Shown piece by piece: positions 32,726-41,396 of a stretch of DNA of 42,744 nucleotides. This DNA comes from an uncultured Pirellulaceae bacterium (lineage in GTDB: Bacteria; Planctomycetota; Planctomycetia; Pirellulales; Pirellulaceae). The DNA lies in contig CALFWR010000138.1 of assembly GCA_937928555.1 (NCBI GenBank), positions 1 through 42,744 on the forward strand, read 5' to 3'. Numbering within the stretch: the stretch's first letter is position 1; the number at the start of each line of letters is the position of its first letter. A model generated the notes under the pieces. That model was not told where the DNA came from, ran no database searches, and worked only from the letters and a program-made list of their open reading frames with translations. The position numbers and the translations under genes were made by a program.

Positions 32726-34126
32726 TTACTTGTTGCTCTTGAGCACCATGCCCAGGCCAACGCCAACGAGCATCATTAGTCCGATCCCGAGCGCGGGGTA
32801 AGTCAGGCCTTTCTCGATCAGGAATATCGTCGAGCTGACTGACAGCCCGACACAAACGATGGCAAAGAAGATGGGCTGAAATGGAAACAGCGGTACCAGA
32901 ACAGCGTCCGTTGAAGTGCCTGCTGCGTTGTCCATTTGTCGGAATCGAAACAGGCTAAGCACCGTCAGCCCGAGGAATGTCCAGAAATAGGGAGCCGATC
33001 CGTTAGTCAGGACCTCAAAGACATTCGAGTATTGGCTGCACAACAGCAGCAGTCCGCACGTCACCACCGCCTGGGTCGCGATGGCCTGCCAGGGACAGGA
33101 CCTTTCGTGGTTCCACTGCGAGAGAAATGAAAGCGCAGGGTAGTCCTTGCCGACGGCGTAGTAGATTCGTGGGCTGGTGATGATCATTCCGTTGATGGCT
33201 CCCAGACAGGAGACACAGACCAGAGCCGCGATCAGATCCGCGCTTCGTTTGGCAAGCGGCGTGTCGCCGCCAAGTGCTTTTTCGACCAGGTCAATTGCTG
33301 CTGAAGAGGAGCCCGCTGTTTCCTGGTAACCCAGTCCCACCCACAGCGCGACGTTGAATGCCACGTAAACTGCGATCACGATGCCGACGCCAAAGACGAT
33401 TGATCGCCACAGGTTTCGTTTCGGCGATTCGATCTCTGACGCCACCATCGCGAGGTCGTTCCAGCCACCGTAGCAGAACATCACGATAACCAGCGGCGTC
33501 CACAGTCCCCAAATCGAAAACGGTTTTTCCTCTGCGGTCGCTGGTGCGGCGACCACGGTTGCCGTTTCTGCGGGGTTCAACAACGCCAGAGCAATGATGG
33601 ATCCAATCCCGGCGACTTTGGCGAAAGTAAGAACGTTCTGTGCGAGGGTTCCTTGGCGGATGCCGATCAGGTTGGCCCCTGACAGGGCAAGCACAGCGAG
33701 AAAAGCCACAACAATATATGGTGGCGGCCAGATCTGTAATTGGCCAAAGCTTTCGGGAAGGATCCTCACGAGGTGTTCGGCAAAGACAACCGCCATCACG
33801 CCGATATTCGCGGGGCGGACGATCCAGAACGCTGCCCAAGCAAACATAAAGGCAACCGGTTGCCCCCAGGCTTTTTTCAGGTAGGCGTAGTCACCGCCGG
33901 GTTCGTCGGGAAATCGGGTGGTCAGTTCGATAAAGCACGATGCTCCGACCATCACCATCAGCCCGCCGATGACCCACAGTGCGACCATGATCATTGGCCC
34001 GCCGGCCATGTCCGCAACCGAGGCAGCAGCACGGAAAATCCCGGCTCCAATGATCGTTCCGACGATGATGCAGATGGAGTCGACCAGTGAAAGGTTGCGA
34101 CTTGGGCTGGGGCCGGGTGAAGTCAT
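32726..34126 (-). CDS. APC-family amino acid/amine permease
   Basis: The 466-aa protein has about 12 hydrophobic helices and the APC N-terminal signature GTIIGAGIFRAAASVADMAG. FIELTTRFPDEPGGDYAYL follows, then helix motifs such as YGGWNDLAMVASEIESPKRN, typical of SLC7-like and polyamine or amino acid antiporters. It should move amino acids across the cytoplasmic membrane, with substrate unknown. Convergent with the pilin operon after 10 bases, and divergent from infA. Confidence 0.9.
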   Translation of the reverse strand: MTSPGPSPSRNLSLVDSICIIVGTIIGAGIFRAAASVADMAGGPMIMVALWVIGGLMVMVGASCFIELTTRFPDEPGGDYAYLKKAWGQPVAFMFAWAAFWIVRPANIGVMAVVFAEHLVRILPESFGQLQIWPPPYIVVAFLAVLALSGANLIGIRQGTLAQNVLTFAKVAGIGSIIALALLNPAETATVVAAPATAEEKPFSIWGLWTPLVIVMFCYGGWNDLAMVASEIESPKRNLWRSIVFGVGIVIAVYVAFNVALWVGLGYQETAGSSSAAIDLVEKALGGDTPLAKRSADLIAALVCVSCLGAINGMIITSPRIYYAVGKDYPALSFLSQWNHERSCPWQAIATQAVVTCGLLLLCSQYSNVFEVLTNGSAPYFWTFLGLTVLSLFRFRQMDNAAGTSTDAVLVPLFPFQPIFFAIVCVGLSVSSTIFLIEKGLTYPALGIGLMMLVGVGLGMVLKSNK

Positions 34127-34221
34127 CGAGATGGCGGGCGTCTGCCGCTTCCTGTGTTTGGTGTTGGTTGCAATGTAGACCCCAGGTTAAGGTGGTCTGC
34201 CGGAGAGATGGCCGGTTCAAC

Positions 34222-34249
34222 TGGACTTTTGCCAAGCCCATCCTATATT
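34222..34249 (+). promoter_or_regulatory. Possible promoter of infA
   Basis: TGGACT (34222-34227) and TATATT (34244-34249) are spaced by 16 bases, a moderate match to a sigma-70 promoter, 84 bases upstream of the infA ATG. An AAAAGGGG ribosome-binding site lies just before the ATG. Confidence 0.35.
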
Positions 34250-34332
34250 GTAGGTGAATTCGACGGCAAGATTGCTGGCGGAGTGACCGACACCATTCTG
34301 CGGTCGCAAAATCAAACTTGAAAAGGGGTTAA

Positions 34333-34551
34333 ATGCCTAAAGAAGAATCTTACGAAGTAGACGGCACTGTAACGCAGGCTTTGGCGAACACTCGTTTTCG
34401 GGTGGAGTTGGAAACCGGCGACGAAGTGCTGGCCCATGTGGCGGGGAAGATGCGTCGCAACTTCATTCGTATCGTTCCGGGCGACAAAGTTCGCGTGGAG
34501 CTTTCTCCCTATGACCTGACCAAGGGTCGTATCGTTTACAGAGAACGTTAA
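34333..34551 (+). CDS. infA: Translation initiation factor IF-1
   Basis: The 72-aa product is a complete S1/OB-fold IF-1: start [13 protein letters not shown], then [39 protein letters not shown] and the ending GRIVYRER. It binds the 30S A site during initiation. The AAAAGGGG ribosome-binding site is among the strongest in the window. It stands apart from ribosomal protein genes, with a permease upstream and MITE-like elements downstream. Confidence 0.97.
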   Translation: MPKEESYEVDGTVTQALANTRFRVELETGDEVLAHVAGKMRRNFIRIVPGDKVRVELSPYDLTKGRIVYRER

Positions 34552-34736
34552 TTTCTCTGGCTTGACGGGTTCGGGTGGCGATTTGAGCCCGGTGGGATCA
34601 TCGCCTCTGCAATTCGCCCTGATCTGTCAGTCGCATCTCCAGCGCGTGCAATTTGGTAGTCAGGTGCCATCGCGTTCAGATGACGTGCTACTGCACTTTT
34701 CGGTTCTGTTGGCCATCGAAAAGTTTTGACTCTCAG
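34552..34736. other. Non-coding 3' region of infA
   Basis: No gene is recognised in this stretch. It lies between infA and two consecutive MITE-like elements. Confidence 0.4.
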
Positions 34737-34875
34737 CCCGGATGATTCACGAGGCGTGGGCGTGACTTGCAGTTCACCCAATGATTTCAATATCAAAGTT
34801 TGCATCAGCGAAGTGAACCGAATTTTCGAATGCGATTCGGTGTTGCGGTACGCCGGCTGTAATTCACAGCCTTTA
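34737..34875 (+). mobile_element. MITE-like element, subtype 2, truncated copy F
   Basis: It begins CCCGGATGATTCACGAGGCG and aligns with the left part of the copy E complement (TGACTTGCAGTTCACCCAAT, GCGAAGTGAACCGAATTTTC). The right terminal repeat is absent; a hairpin GGCTGT/ACAGCC (34856-34872) and the next element follow directly. Confidence 0.75.
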
Positions 34876-34876
34876 C

Positions 34877-35063
34877 CCCGGATGATTCACGAGGCGTGGG
34901 CGTCAGAATCAGTTGAGACAGTGATCCGCGACTCTGATTCGATGAAACGATCGCTGTGGTTTTCATCTACCAGTCGATTTACATTTCTTGTTGAAATTCA
35001 GCTTTTCCCTTGCTCCCGTTGGCCAGACGTAAAATCAACGCCCGTCGTCGTGAATAATCCGGG
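34877..35063 (+). mobile_element. MITE-like element, subtype 1, complete copy A
   Basis: The 187-bp element has ends CCCGGATGATTCACGAGGCG and CGTCGTGAATAATCCGGG, near-perfect inverted repeats of about 25 bp. Its interior is shared with copy B at 27216. It ends one base before the stop codon of the EamA gene (TAA at 35065-35067 on the minus strand). Confidence 0.9.
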
Positions 35064-35064
35064 T

Positions 35065-36003
35065 TTACTTAACCGGCGGTACCTGGCTCCATTGGACTGC
35101 CAGCCAGATGCCGATGATCGCTGCGATGGTTCCCAGGATTGCGAGCAGGTTGGCCTTGTGGCGGTACAGGATCCACATCACGGGGATCGCAAATAGCGGA
35201 CAGGTCGCAAGCAGCGTTTGGGCCAGCGCCAGGGCGGTGTTCTTGTACGCAACCTGGCTAAGCCAAACTCCCAGCCAGGTTCCGAGCATCGTGGCCGGAA
35301 CGAGGACGCGGATGAACTTCATGGAGAAAACGGTTTTCGTCGGCGTCCGGTTTGCATCGCGAGTGACCAGAAGAAGAAACACGCAAGTGATCGCGGCGAA
35401 CAGCAGGCGAATGAAGGTGGCTTCCAGCGGAAAGCAAAACTTCATTCCCATCACAGAGAAAAGTCCGCCCACCGACTGACACAGCGATCCGCAAATTCCT
35501 GCGGTTATCCCGGCGGCAAATGAGCCCGGCATCAGTCCGGGCGATTCTGCGTCGGCCCGCCGATCCGCCACCACGGTGATGACTCCGGTGACGGTCAATA
35601 GAATTCCCGCGACCACCAGGGTGTGAAGGATCTCGTCTAGGAACACGATTCCCAGCACCGTGGCAAACAGTGGACTCAGACAGGCCAGAATCAAAGCCCG
35701 CCTGGGCCCCAAAATCTGCAGGCTGCGAAAGTAGAACGTGTCGCCGATGACAAGCCCGACAAGGCCACTGAGCGACAGCCAAATCCAGGCACGCGAGTCC
35801 AATTGCGAGAATCGCGCAAAAACATCGTAGTCGCTTAGCAAAAGACTCATCACAAGCAGGTGGGCCACAATCAGCACCGACCCGATCGAGTTTTTAACCG
35901 CGTTGAGCACAAAGGCCGTCAGCCGGATTCTTCCCCACAGCATGCTCGAGAGCGTCCACAAAAATGCAGCCGCCAGAGCTGAAAACACGCCAACCGAATC
36001 CAT
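35065..36003 (-). CDS. EamA-family (DMT superfamily) transporter, second
   Basis: The 312-aa protein from ATG 36003 has about ten helices in two EamA halves (FSALAAAFLWTLSSMLWGRI; LALAQTLLATCPLFAIPVMW). The GDTFYFRSLQILGPRRALIL segment is typical of the EamA family. A longer frame to 36075 runs through the terminator hairpin, so it is rejected. It is not closely alike to the other EamA protein at 6020. The 3' end abuts a MITE-like element. Confidence 0.88.
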   Translation of the reverse strand: MDSVGVFSALAAAFLWTLSSMLWGRIRLTAFVLNAVKNSIGSVLIVAHLLVMSLLLSDYDVFARFSQLDSRAWIWLSLSGLVGLVIGDTFYFRSLQILGPRRALILACLSPLFATVLGIVFLDEILHTLVVAGILLTVTGVITVVADRRADAESPGLMPGSFAAGITAGICGSLCQSVGGLFSVMGMKFCFPLEATFIRLLFAAITCVFLLLVTRDANRTPTKTVFSMKFIRVLVPATMLGTWLGVWLSQVAYKNTALALAQTLLATCPLFAIPVMWILYRHKANLLAILGTIAAIIGIWLAVQWSQVPPVK

Positions 36004-36049
36004 GTGCGTGCAGCCGAACCGGGAAAAGAGAAACTGAGAAACGTGACAC

Positions 36050-36078
36050 AAAAAAAGCTGGCGTGAGAGACTCACGCC
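36050..36078 (-). terminator. Rho-independent terminator on the minus strand
   Basis: On the minus strand the arms GGCGTGAG and CTCACGCC (8 bp, loop TCT) are followed by AGC and a run of seven T. It ends transcripts from the upstream Met/Gly-rich gene before they reach the EamA gene, which starts 47 bases on. Confidence 0.8.
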
Positions 36079-36246
36079 GGCCGGAATTGATTAATCGCCT
36101 GGCTGGAGTTACGCAGCTCGGCTCTCGTCGATTTTTCACGCCTCGGAGAAGGCGGGCGGTGTTACCTTTGGAGTTCAGACGCCTCGGAAGCGTGCTGCTT
36201 TCTTTGGGTGTGCGACTTTCGCCACTAAAGTCCGAGACGCAACCGG

Positions 36247-36386
36247 GCGCTAGTGGAGTGTCAGCATTGGATTTTAGGGTTAGCCGTTTTGGCGATAGCC
36301 ACGGTTCCGAAACGAAAAACCGGGGCTAACGCCCAAGCGGCTGAACTGAACAATCCTAATTTTTAACGCTGAGAGACCACTAGTGC
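36247..36386. repeat. 140-bp inverted-repeat element with nested palindromes
   Basis: Outer ends GCGCTAGTGGAGTGTCAGC (36247) and GCTGAGAGACCACTAGTGC (to 36386) are inverted with about 14 of 19 matches. Inside, arms at 36282-36306 (AGCCGTTTTGGCGATAGCC) and 36318-36342 (GGGGCTAACGCCCAAGCGGC) form a second imperfect inverted pair. The outer end shares the first base of the TAG stop of the Met/Gly-rich gene. The rest of 36079-36246 shows no gene. Confidence 0.7.
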
Positions 36387-38176
36387 TAGTTGCCGAACAG
36401 CGGATTGTCGTTTTCATCTTCACCCGTTGCCGCCGGTGCTCTTGCGGGCGCGGCGTTGCCTTTCATGCTGTTGGAAACCAGATCAGCTACTTCCTGGGCT
36501 CCCTTTTCAAGGACTTCCTTGAGCTGAACGGCGACGCTTTTGGAATGCATGGAGTCCTTGGAGCCCGATCCCGATCGCGAGCCTGAGCCCGAACGCGAGT
36601 TTGAGCCCGAGCCCTGACCGCCGCTACCGAAAGGCGACATGGAACCACTTTCTCCGGTGTCGGCCGCCAGATTGACCAGACCAACATCGGTGTCTTCCAT
36701 AAGCTTGTCGAAAGTTTCGTCCAGAACCAGCATGGCGCTCTTGTGCTTGGGCGAAACTCCTTCGCGAAGACCTTTGCTGGCGAACCACTCTTTGGTCGTG
36801 AACACGGCAAGCTTGACCCGGCGGCGAACCTGATTCATTTGATAAACAGGAAGCTCGACAATGGGTTTCATCTCTTCGGCTGCCGAACCGCGAGTGGAAC
36901 TGCCCGCGCCGCCACCCATGCCCATTCCCATGCCCATGTCGCCGCCTCCACTCATGCCCATGTCGCCACCGCCGCTCATGCCCATGCCCATACCACCGCC
37001 CATTCCCATTCCCATGCCGCCGAGCCCTCCGCCGCCGCTGGTTCCGCGAGCGCCCGAAGTTGTATCCAGATAGCTGGTGCCTTTGGTTTCAAGGTCAACG
37101 TCGTCGTAAAGCAGGTTGTCGTAGATGAGTGAATCGATACCCTGGTCGATATTGTTGGCTTCCATGGCAAGCACTCGTGCCACGAAATCGCCAACCTGCT
37201 CGACAGCGGTGTTGGCTTTTGCCTGGTCCAGGCCCGACACGGGAGTCTGGCTGATGGCACGAACTGCATTGATCTTTACCCAAACCGGAACCTGGCTGTC
37301 CTCTGAAACCAGCGTCAACATGCGGTCAAAGAATTCCGTCGTCTTGGCCGGTGCGTTCACCGAAGACATAAACTCCAGTCCGCGTCCGATCTTCCACAGG
37401 TTCAAATCATTCTCAAGCTGTGCATCTTCGGTAAGGATCTTGTCCCATGACTGCGTCACGAAAGTGATCAGCGAATTGGTCGTTGCTGCGGGGATTCTTG
37501 AGGTGGTGTTGGCCGCGTCAACTTGCACGTGCCTGAGAACTCCCGAAAAGGCGGTCGCCTTGAGGTACTCGGGGTAGTCGTTGCCCTGGAGGATGTCATT
37601 GAGAACGCCGAGCGCTGCCAAGGATGGTTGGGGAGGCACCCGGTTACGGCGATCAAGAATTCTTTCGTCCAGTGTGGCCATCAACACGCATGCGTTGACC
37701 CGGGCGGCAGGCGAAAGTGTTTCGTCTTCGATGATGCGTTTGAGTTTTGGAACTGCCACGCTGTTGATGAAATTCGATCGAGCCTGGGTCGAAAGCGACG
37801 AAGGCAGATACGAACGCAGAAAGCGATCTCGCATCCCACCGGCGTCGGTCAACTGTGACTGCTGCGTGAGCGTTGGAAAGGCATAGCCGTCCAGGTAGGC
37901 TTGGACCTGTTCGCTGTCCAGATTGCCGCCGCTGGCGATCGCTTCCTGGGTGAGCTTCAGGCCGTCGCGGACTTTTGTGCGGGCCGCCGAGTTCCTCGCA
38001 GTCAAAGCACGTCGCTCGTCCGACTCAATTCCTTTTGGAACCTCAACCGACTGGTACTCATCGGCAACCGGGTACTCGACAAACTTGTCGCCCTGCCCCA
38101 AAGCCATGCCGGACCATGCCAGCAGGATGGCACACGGAAGACAGAAAATCCGAAATCGATTTGTTGTCAAAATCAT
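36386..38176 (-). CDS. Secreted Met/Gly-rich and Ser/Gly-rich protein of unknown function
   Basis: The 596-aa protein from ATG 38176 has a signal peptide (hydrophobic CLPCAILLAWSGMALG). A helical repeat-like body of about 370 residues (for example KIIEDETLSPAARVNACVLM read as KLKRIIEDETLSPAARVN) follows. The next segment is an extraordinary Gly/Met tract of about 50 residues (GGMGMGMSGGGDMGMSGGGD), and a second low-complexity tract of Ser-Gly-Arg (GSGSNSRSGSGSRSGSGS) lies near the C-terminus. No known family. HEAT-like helical packing plus Met-rich segments suggest an envelope scaffold or metal binding; both are speculative. Divergent from the CpaB-like gene. The terminal TAG meets an inverted repeat. 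Confidence 0.85.
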   Translation of the reverse strand: MILTTNRFRIFCLPCAILLAWSGMALGQGDKFVEYPVADEYQSVEVPKGIESDERRALTARNSAARTKVRDGLKLTQEAIASGGNLDSEQVQAYLDGYAFPTLTQQSQLTDAGGMRDRFLRSYLPSSLSTQARSNFINSVAVPKLKRIIEDETLSPAARVNACVLMATLDERILDRRNRVPPQPSLAALGVLNDILQGNDYPEYLKATAFSGVLRHVQVDAANTTSRIPAATTNSLITFVTQSWDKILTEDAQLENDLNLWKIGRGLEFMSSVNAPAKTTEFFDRMLTLVSEDSQVPVWVKINAVRAISQTPVSGLDQAKANTAVEQVGDFVARVLAMEANNIDQGIDSLIYDNLLYDDVDLETKGTSYLDTTSGARGTSGGGGLGGMGMGMGGGMGMGMSGGGDMGMSGGGDMGMGMGMGGGAGSSTRGSAAEEMKPIVELPVYQMNQVRRRVKLAVFTTKEWFASKGLREGVSPKHKSAMLVLDETFDKLMEDTDVGLVNLAADTGESGSMSPFGSGGQGSGSNSRSGSGSRSGSGSKDSMHSKSVAVQLKEVLEKGAQEVADLVSNSMKGNAAPARAPAATGEDENDNPLFGN

Positions 38177-38484
38177 GAAAACCTCAAAAGCCAAAACAGG
38201 CACTCGTGCCAAAAGGGGCCAAAGGGCTGCCAATCAACTCGGCAGTTGCCTTCAAAAAGTCCACTTACAGGATACTTGTCCCGCTTCTGCGATGCTATTG
38301 GAATTGCCGCGATTGGTGGCGATTCGAACCATCACCGGTAGGCTTTTTCAGCCTGCGGGCTTTGACCCAAGGGCTATCGCCGGCTATCGGCTGGTGGCAG
38401 CATGCAGAATGCGTTTCTCTCCGGTTCGTAAATTCCTTATATTCGTTCGGATCCATTTAATCACCTGCAATCCAGGAGCCACCC
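38177..38484. promoter_or_regulatory. Divergent promoter region between the Met/Gly-rich and CpaB-like genes
   Basis: The 308-base gap has no convincing gene. It holds a short hairpin (GGCTTTTTCAGCC near 38341-38353) and a direct repeat GGCTATCG/GGCTATCG (38371-38389). The CpaB-like gene has a good Shine-Dalgarno (AGGAG) seven bases before its ATG. Confidence 0.4.
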
Positions 38485-39450
38485 ATGAGCAACAACACAA
38501 GTCACCGGTTCAGCGGAATATCGCTGGCAGCTTTCGCAACTCTCGCGATTCTCCTTGTCCCGATGTTCACCTTGGAAGCTCGGCAAACGAAGCCGTTGCA
38601 GGTTCCGAACAAGCCTTCGACGGACAAACCGCGTCAGGGTTCCACGCTCAAGCCAAATTCCGTGCAAAAAAGCCCGATTCAGTTCGAAGCGGAACTCGAC
38701 GAAATCATGGCGATTCGGGAAAAGCTCGGCGGTGGCGTTGCCGAACAGCTCAAAGGGCTCAATTTGCAGTTGGATCCGACCAAGGCAAAGCAGACCGTCG
38801 ATCAGGCGGCTCCCGACTTTCGCGAGCTGCTCAAGGCACGGCAGGCGTTTGAGGCTGTCCAAAAAGACCTGATGGAGGCCCAAACTGCCGCCGCAGATCC
38901 CCAGAAGCCCCGCAAAGAGCCTGAAGAATGGAATCCGACGATTCCGCGTGGGCACAAAGTGATCTCAGTCAAAGTACCACCTGAGGATGCGATGCAAGGT
39001 TTGATGAAGGTGGGCGACTTTGTAGATGTCATCGGTGACAATAGAACGGTCGCCAAGGCAGCCAGGGTTTTCAATCTGAACCAGAAAAAAAGCGTGGTCA
39101 GTCTGTTGGCCAAGGAGTCAGACGCACAAGTGATCGTCAACGCCCACTCGAACGGTCAGATTCGTCTGGCATGGCTGGGAAACAAGGATCCCGGCGTTGT
39201 CAGCACCGTTGCCTTGGAAAGTCCCGTCGGAACAAAGCACACTAATCACTCGCAGCAAACGCAAACGCGTCGCCCAAGCAGTCCGCAGCTTTCCCGACCC
39301 AGCACCGCAATTCGGGCTTCCAGCACCCGAACCCGCAACGCCGCCCGGATGGTCGAACAGGCCGCCGCTGAGCTCGAAGAGGCCGGTCAGTACGAGCTTG
39401 CGGACCAGCTAAGAAAAAATGCCCAAAAAATATGGGAATCCGCGAGGTAG
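38485..39450 (+). CDS. CpaB/RcpC-like SAF-domain exported protein
   Basis: The 321-aa protein has an N-terminal membrane signal (SGISLAAFATLAILLVPMF), a polar linker and a helical part. The SAF-like segment (TIPRGHKVISVKVPPEDAMQ, then GLMKVGDFVDVIGDN) is at about 150-185, matching the CpaB/RcpC pattern of Flp pilus assembly. The C-terminal Ser/Arg-rich region and terminal helix (EQAAAELEEAGQYELADQLR) are not family-typical. AGGAG seven bases upstream supports ATG 38485. It stands before pilB on the same strand after about 230 bases, so it probably belongs to the same envelope machine. Confidence 0.72.
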   Translation: MSNNTSHRFSGISLAAFATLAILLVPMFTLEARQTKPLQVPNKPSTDKPRQGSTLKPNSVQKSPIQFEAELDEIMAIREKLGGGVAEQLKGLNLQLDPTKAKQTVDQAAPDFRELLKARQAFEAVQKDLMEAQTAAADPQKPRKEPEEWNPTIPRGHKVISVKVPPEDAMQGLMKVGDFVDVIGDNRTVAKAARVFNLNQKKSVVSLLAKESDAQVIVNAHSNGQIRLAWLGNKDPGVVSTVALESPVGTKHTNHSQQTQTRRPSSPQLSRPSTAIRASSTRTRNAARMVEQAAAELEEAGQYELADQLRKNAQKIWESAR

Positions 39451-39575
39451 CTTTTGCGTCTAAAGAAACGTCTCTTCTCGCCCCTTCCAAACCCTAAACC
39501 TTGGCAATCGTTGACGAATCGAGCCAGAATCCCCGATTCAAAATTGCGACATGCAGGGGTTTGATTTAGGCTCAG

Positions 39576-39615
39576 AGCACCGATACACCCGTCCCAAGGG
39601 TTGCGACACGGTGCT
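39576..39615 (+). ncRNA. Possible structured leader upstream of pilB
   Basis: Arms AGCACCG (39576-39582) and CGGTGCT (39609-39615) pair around an inner CCC/GGG stem, making a small two-level hairpin 60 bases before the pilB start. Function unknown; it could be chance. Confidence 0.25.
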
Positions 39616-39677
39616 TCCGGACTGGTACTGCACCAAAATACATCCGGGTCGTGGTTCCAGGGAATACGAGGAAAAAG

Positions 39678-41396
39678 ATGGCAAAAATCAGTGGCTTCGC
39701 CAAACACCTGATCAAAAGCAAACTGCTCACCGAAGATCAAATTCTCGACGTCGATAGTCTTTCGCGTCAGCAAAAAAGCTCCCTCTCACAGGCGATCGTG
39801 GACCGCGGTTATCTGACCGAAGCCGAAGTCATGCAGGCGCAGGCCGGCTACCACCGGATGGAATACGTCGATCTGAGCACCGTCGATATTCCCGAAATGG
39901 TCATCGAGCTGATGCCCGAAACGGTCGCCCGTGAGAACGCCGTGCTGCCGCTGGCCGAAACCGAAGGCGGGCTCAAAGTCCTCATGAGCGAGCCCAACGA
40001 CGTGGATACGATCGAAAAGCTCCGCTTCATTCTCAACCGCGATGTCTCGGTGGCTCTCGCGCCTCGCGGGGCGATCCTCGACGCGATCAACCAGAAATAC
40101 GGGCAAATCGAGGGTGAATCGGCTGACTCGATCCTTCAGGAATTTACCGACACCGCCATCGATTTCACCGAAACGGTCGATGAAGCTGATGAAATGAACA
40201 AGGACGAGGTCGACGAAAGCAGCAGTGCGATCGTCCGTCTGGTCCAGCTCATGATCTCCGAAGCCGTCCAGGTACGAGCCAGCGATATCCACGTCGAGCC
40301 CTTCGAGGACCGGGTGCGAATCCGCTACCGCATCGATGGCGTCCTGCACGTGCGCGATACCCTGCCCCGCCGTCAGTTGGGTGCGGTGATCTCGCGGATC
40401 AAAATTCTGGCCAAAATCGACATCGCCGAGCGTCGCCGCGAGCAGGACGGACGTATCAAAGTCTCGATTGGCGAAAAAGAACTCGACCTCCGTGTCAGCA
40501 TCATTCCCACCAACCAGGGCCAATCCGCCGTTCTGCGTTTGCTGGACAAAGACAACATCAAGATCGGCGTTAGACAGTTGGGCTTTTCTGAGGATACCTT
40601 CAAGCGGTTCATGGGGCTGACCCGCCGACCCAATGGTATCATTTTGGTGACAGGTCCAACGGGCTCGGGAAAGACGACCACCCTCTACGCTGCCCTCAAC
40701 AGCCTGAACCGACCCGACCGCAAGATCATCACCGCCGAAGACCCCGTCGAGTACTACCTGCCGGGCATCAATCAGGTCGAGGTAAAACACCAGATCGGGT
40801 TGGACTTTGCCCGCATTATTCGCTCGATGCTGCGTCAGGCACCCAATGTCATCCTCGTCGGCGAGATGCGTGACCAAGAGACGGCACAGATGGGTATTCA
40901 GGCCTCACTGACTGGACACTTGGTTTTCAGTACACTTCATACGAACGATGCGCCCACTGCTATTACACGAATGGTTGACATCGGGGTGCCCGGATATTTG
41001 GTCGCCAGTTCGGTTGTGGCGATTCTGGCGCAGCGTCTGGTGCGGACGATTTGCAAGAAATGCGGTGCCCCGTACACGCCGCCTGAGCACGAGATCAAAG
41101 AGTCCGGAATGACAGCCGAGCAGGTTGCCGTTGCCAAATTCCGGAAGGGGAAAGGCTGCAATTCCTGTCAGAAAACGGGCTATCGAGGCCGGATCGGGAT
41201 TTATGAGATGCTGCTCATTGATGCCAAAGTGAGACAGATGATCTTTGACAATTCACCGACGAATCTCGTTCGCGACTACGCCATCAGCAACGGCATGTCC
41301 ACGCTTTATATGGATGGCTTGGACAAAGTCGCCCAAGGCATCACGACCTTTGAAGAGGTCCTTCGGGTCGCGAAACGGACCGAGCAAGACGCTTGA
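39678..41396 (+). CDS. pilB: PilB/GspE-type assembly ATPase
   Basis: The 572-aa protein starts at ATG 39678, six bases after GAGG. It has the T2SSE N-terminal domain (LTEDQILDVDSLSRQQKSSL, then VIELMPETVARENAVLPLAE) and the C-terminal ATPase. The ATPase has Walker A GPTGSGKTT (Lys332), the Asp box ILAKIDIAERRREQDGRIK, Walker B VILVGEMRDQETA, the His box LTGHLVFSTLHTND and the zinc-binding tetracysteine ICKKCG...KGCNSCQ. It powers extension or pseudopilus assembly from the cytoplasm at the inner membrane. A longer TTG/GTG frame to 39651 is not preferred. pilT follows after 217 bases. Confidence 0.95.
   Translation: MAKISGFAKHLIKSKLLTEDQILDVDSLSRQQKSSLSQAIVDRGYLTEAEVMQAQAGYHRMEYVDLSTVDIPEMVIELMPETVARENAVLPLAETEGGLKVLMSEPNDVDTIEKLRFILNRDVSVALAPRGAILDAINQKYGQIEGESADSILQEFTDTAIDFTETVDEADEMNKDEVDESSSAIVRLVQLMISEAVQVRASDIHVEPFEDRVRIRYRIDGVLHVRDTLPRRQLGAVISRIKILAKIDIAERRREQDGRIKVSIGEKELDLRVSIIPTNQGQSAVLRLLDKDNIKIGVRQLGFSEDTFKRFMGLTRRPNGIILVTGPTGSGKTTTLYAALNSLNRPDRKIITAEDPVEYYLPGINQVEVKHQIGLDFARIIRSMLRQAPNVILVGEMRDQETAQMGIQASLTGHLVFSTLHTNDAPTAITRMVDIGVPGYLVASSVVAILAQRLVRTICKKCGAPYTPPEHEIKESGMTAEQVAVAKFRKGKGCNSCQKTGYRGRIGIYEMLLIDAKVRQMIFDNSPTNLVRDYAISNGMSTLYMDGLDKVAQGITTFEEVLRVAKRTEQDA

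Noticed and set aside
36004-36075. N-terminal extension of the second EamA protein
   Set aside because: It would run through a rho-independent terminator and has no membrane-protein character.
38310-38340. A GGTTCGAATC T-loop-like sequence on the minus strand, suggesting tRNA
   Set aside because: The flanking bases do not form a proper T stem, and no acceptor or anticodon arms can be drawn.
39786-40877. Long minus-strand ORF of 363 codons
   Set aside because: It lies wholly antisense to pilB, whose ATPase motifs are intact. It is a codon-bias shadow with no recognisable domain.
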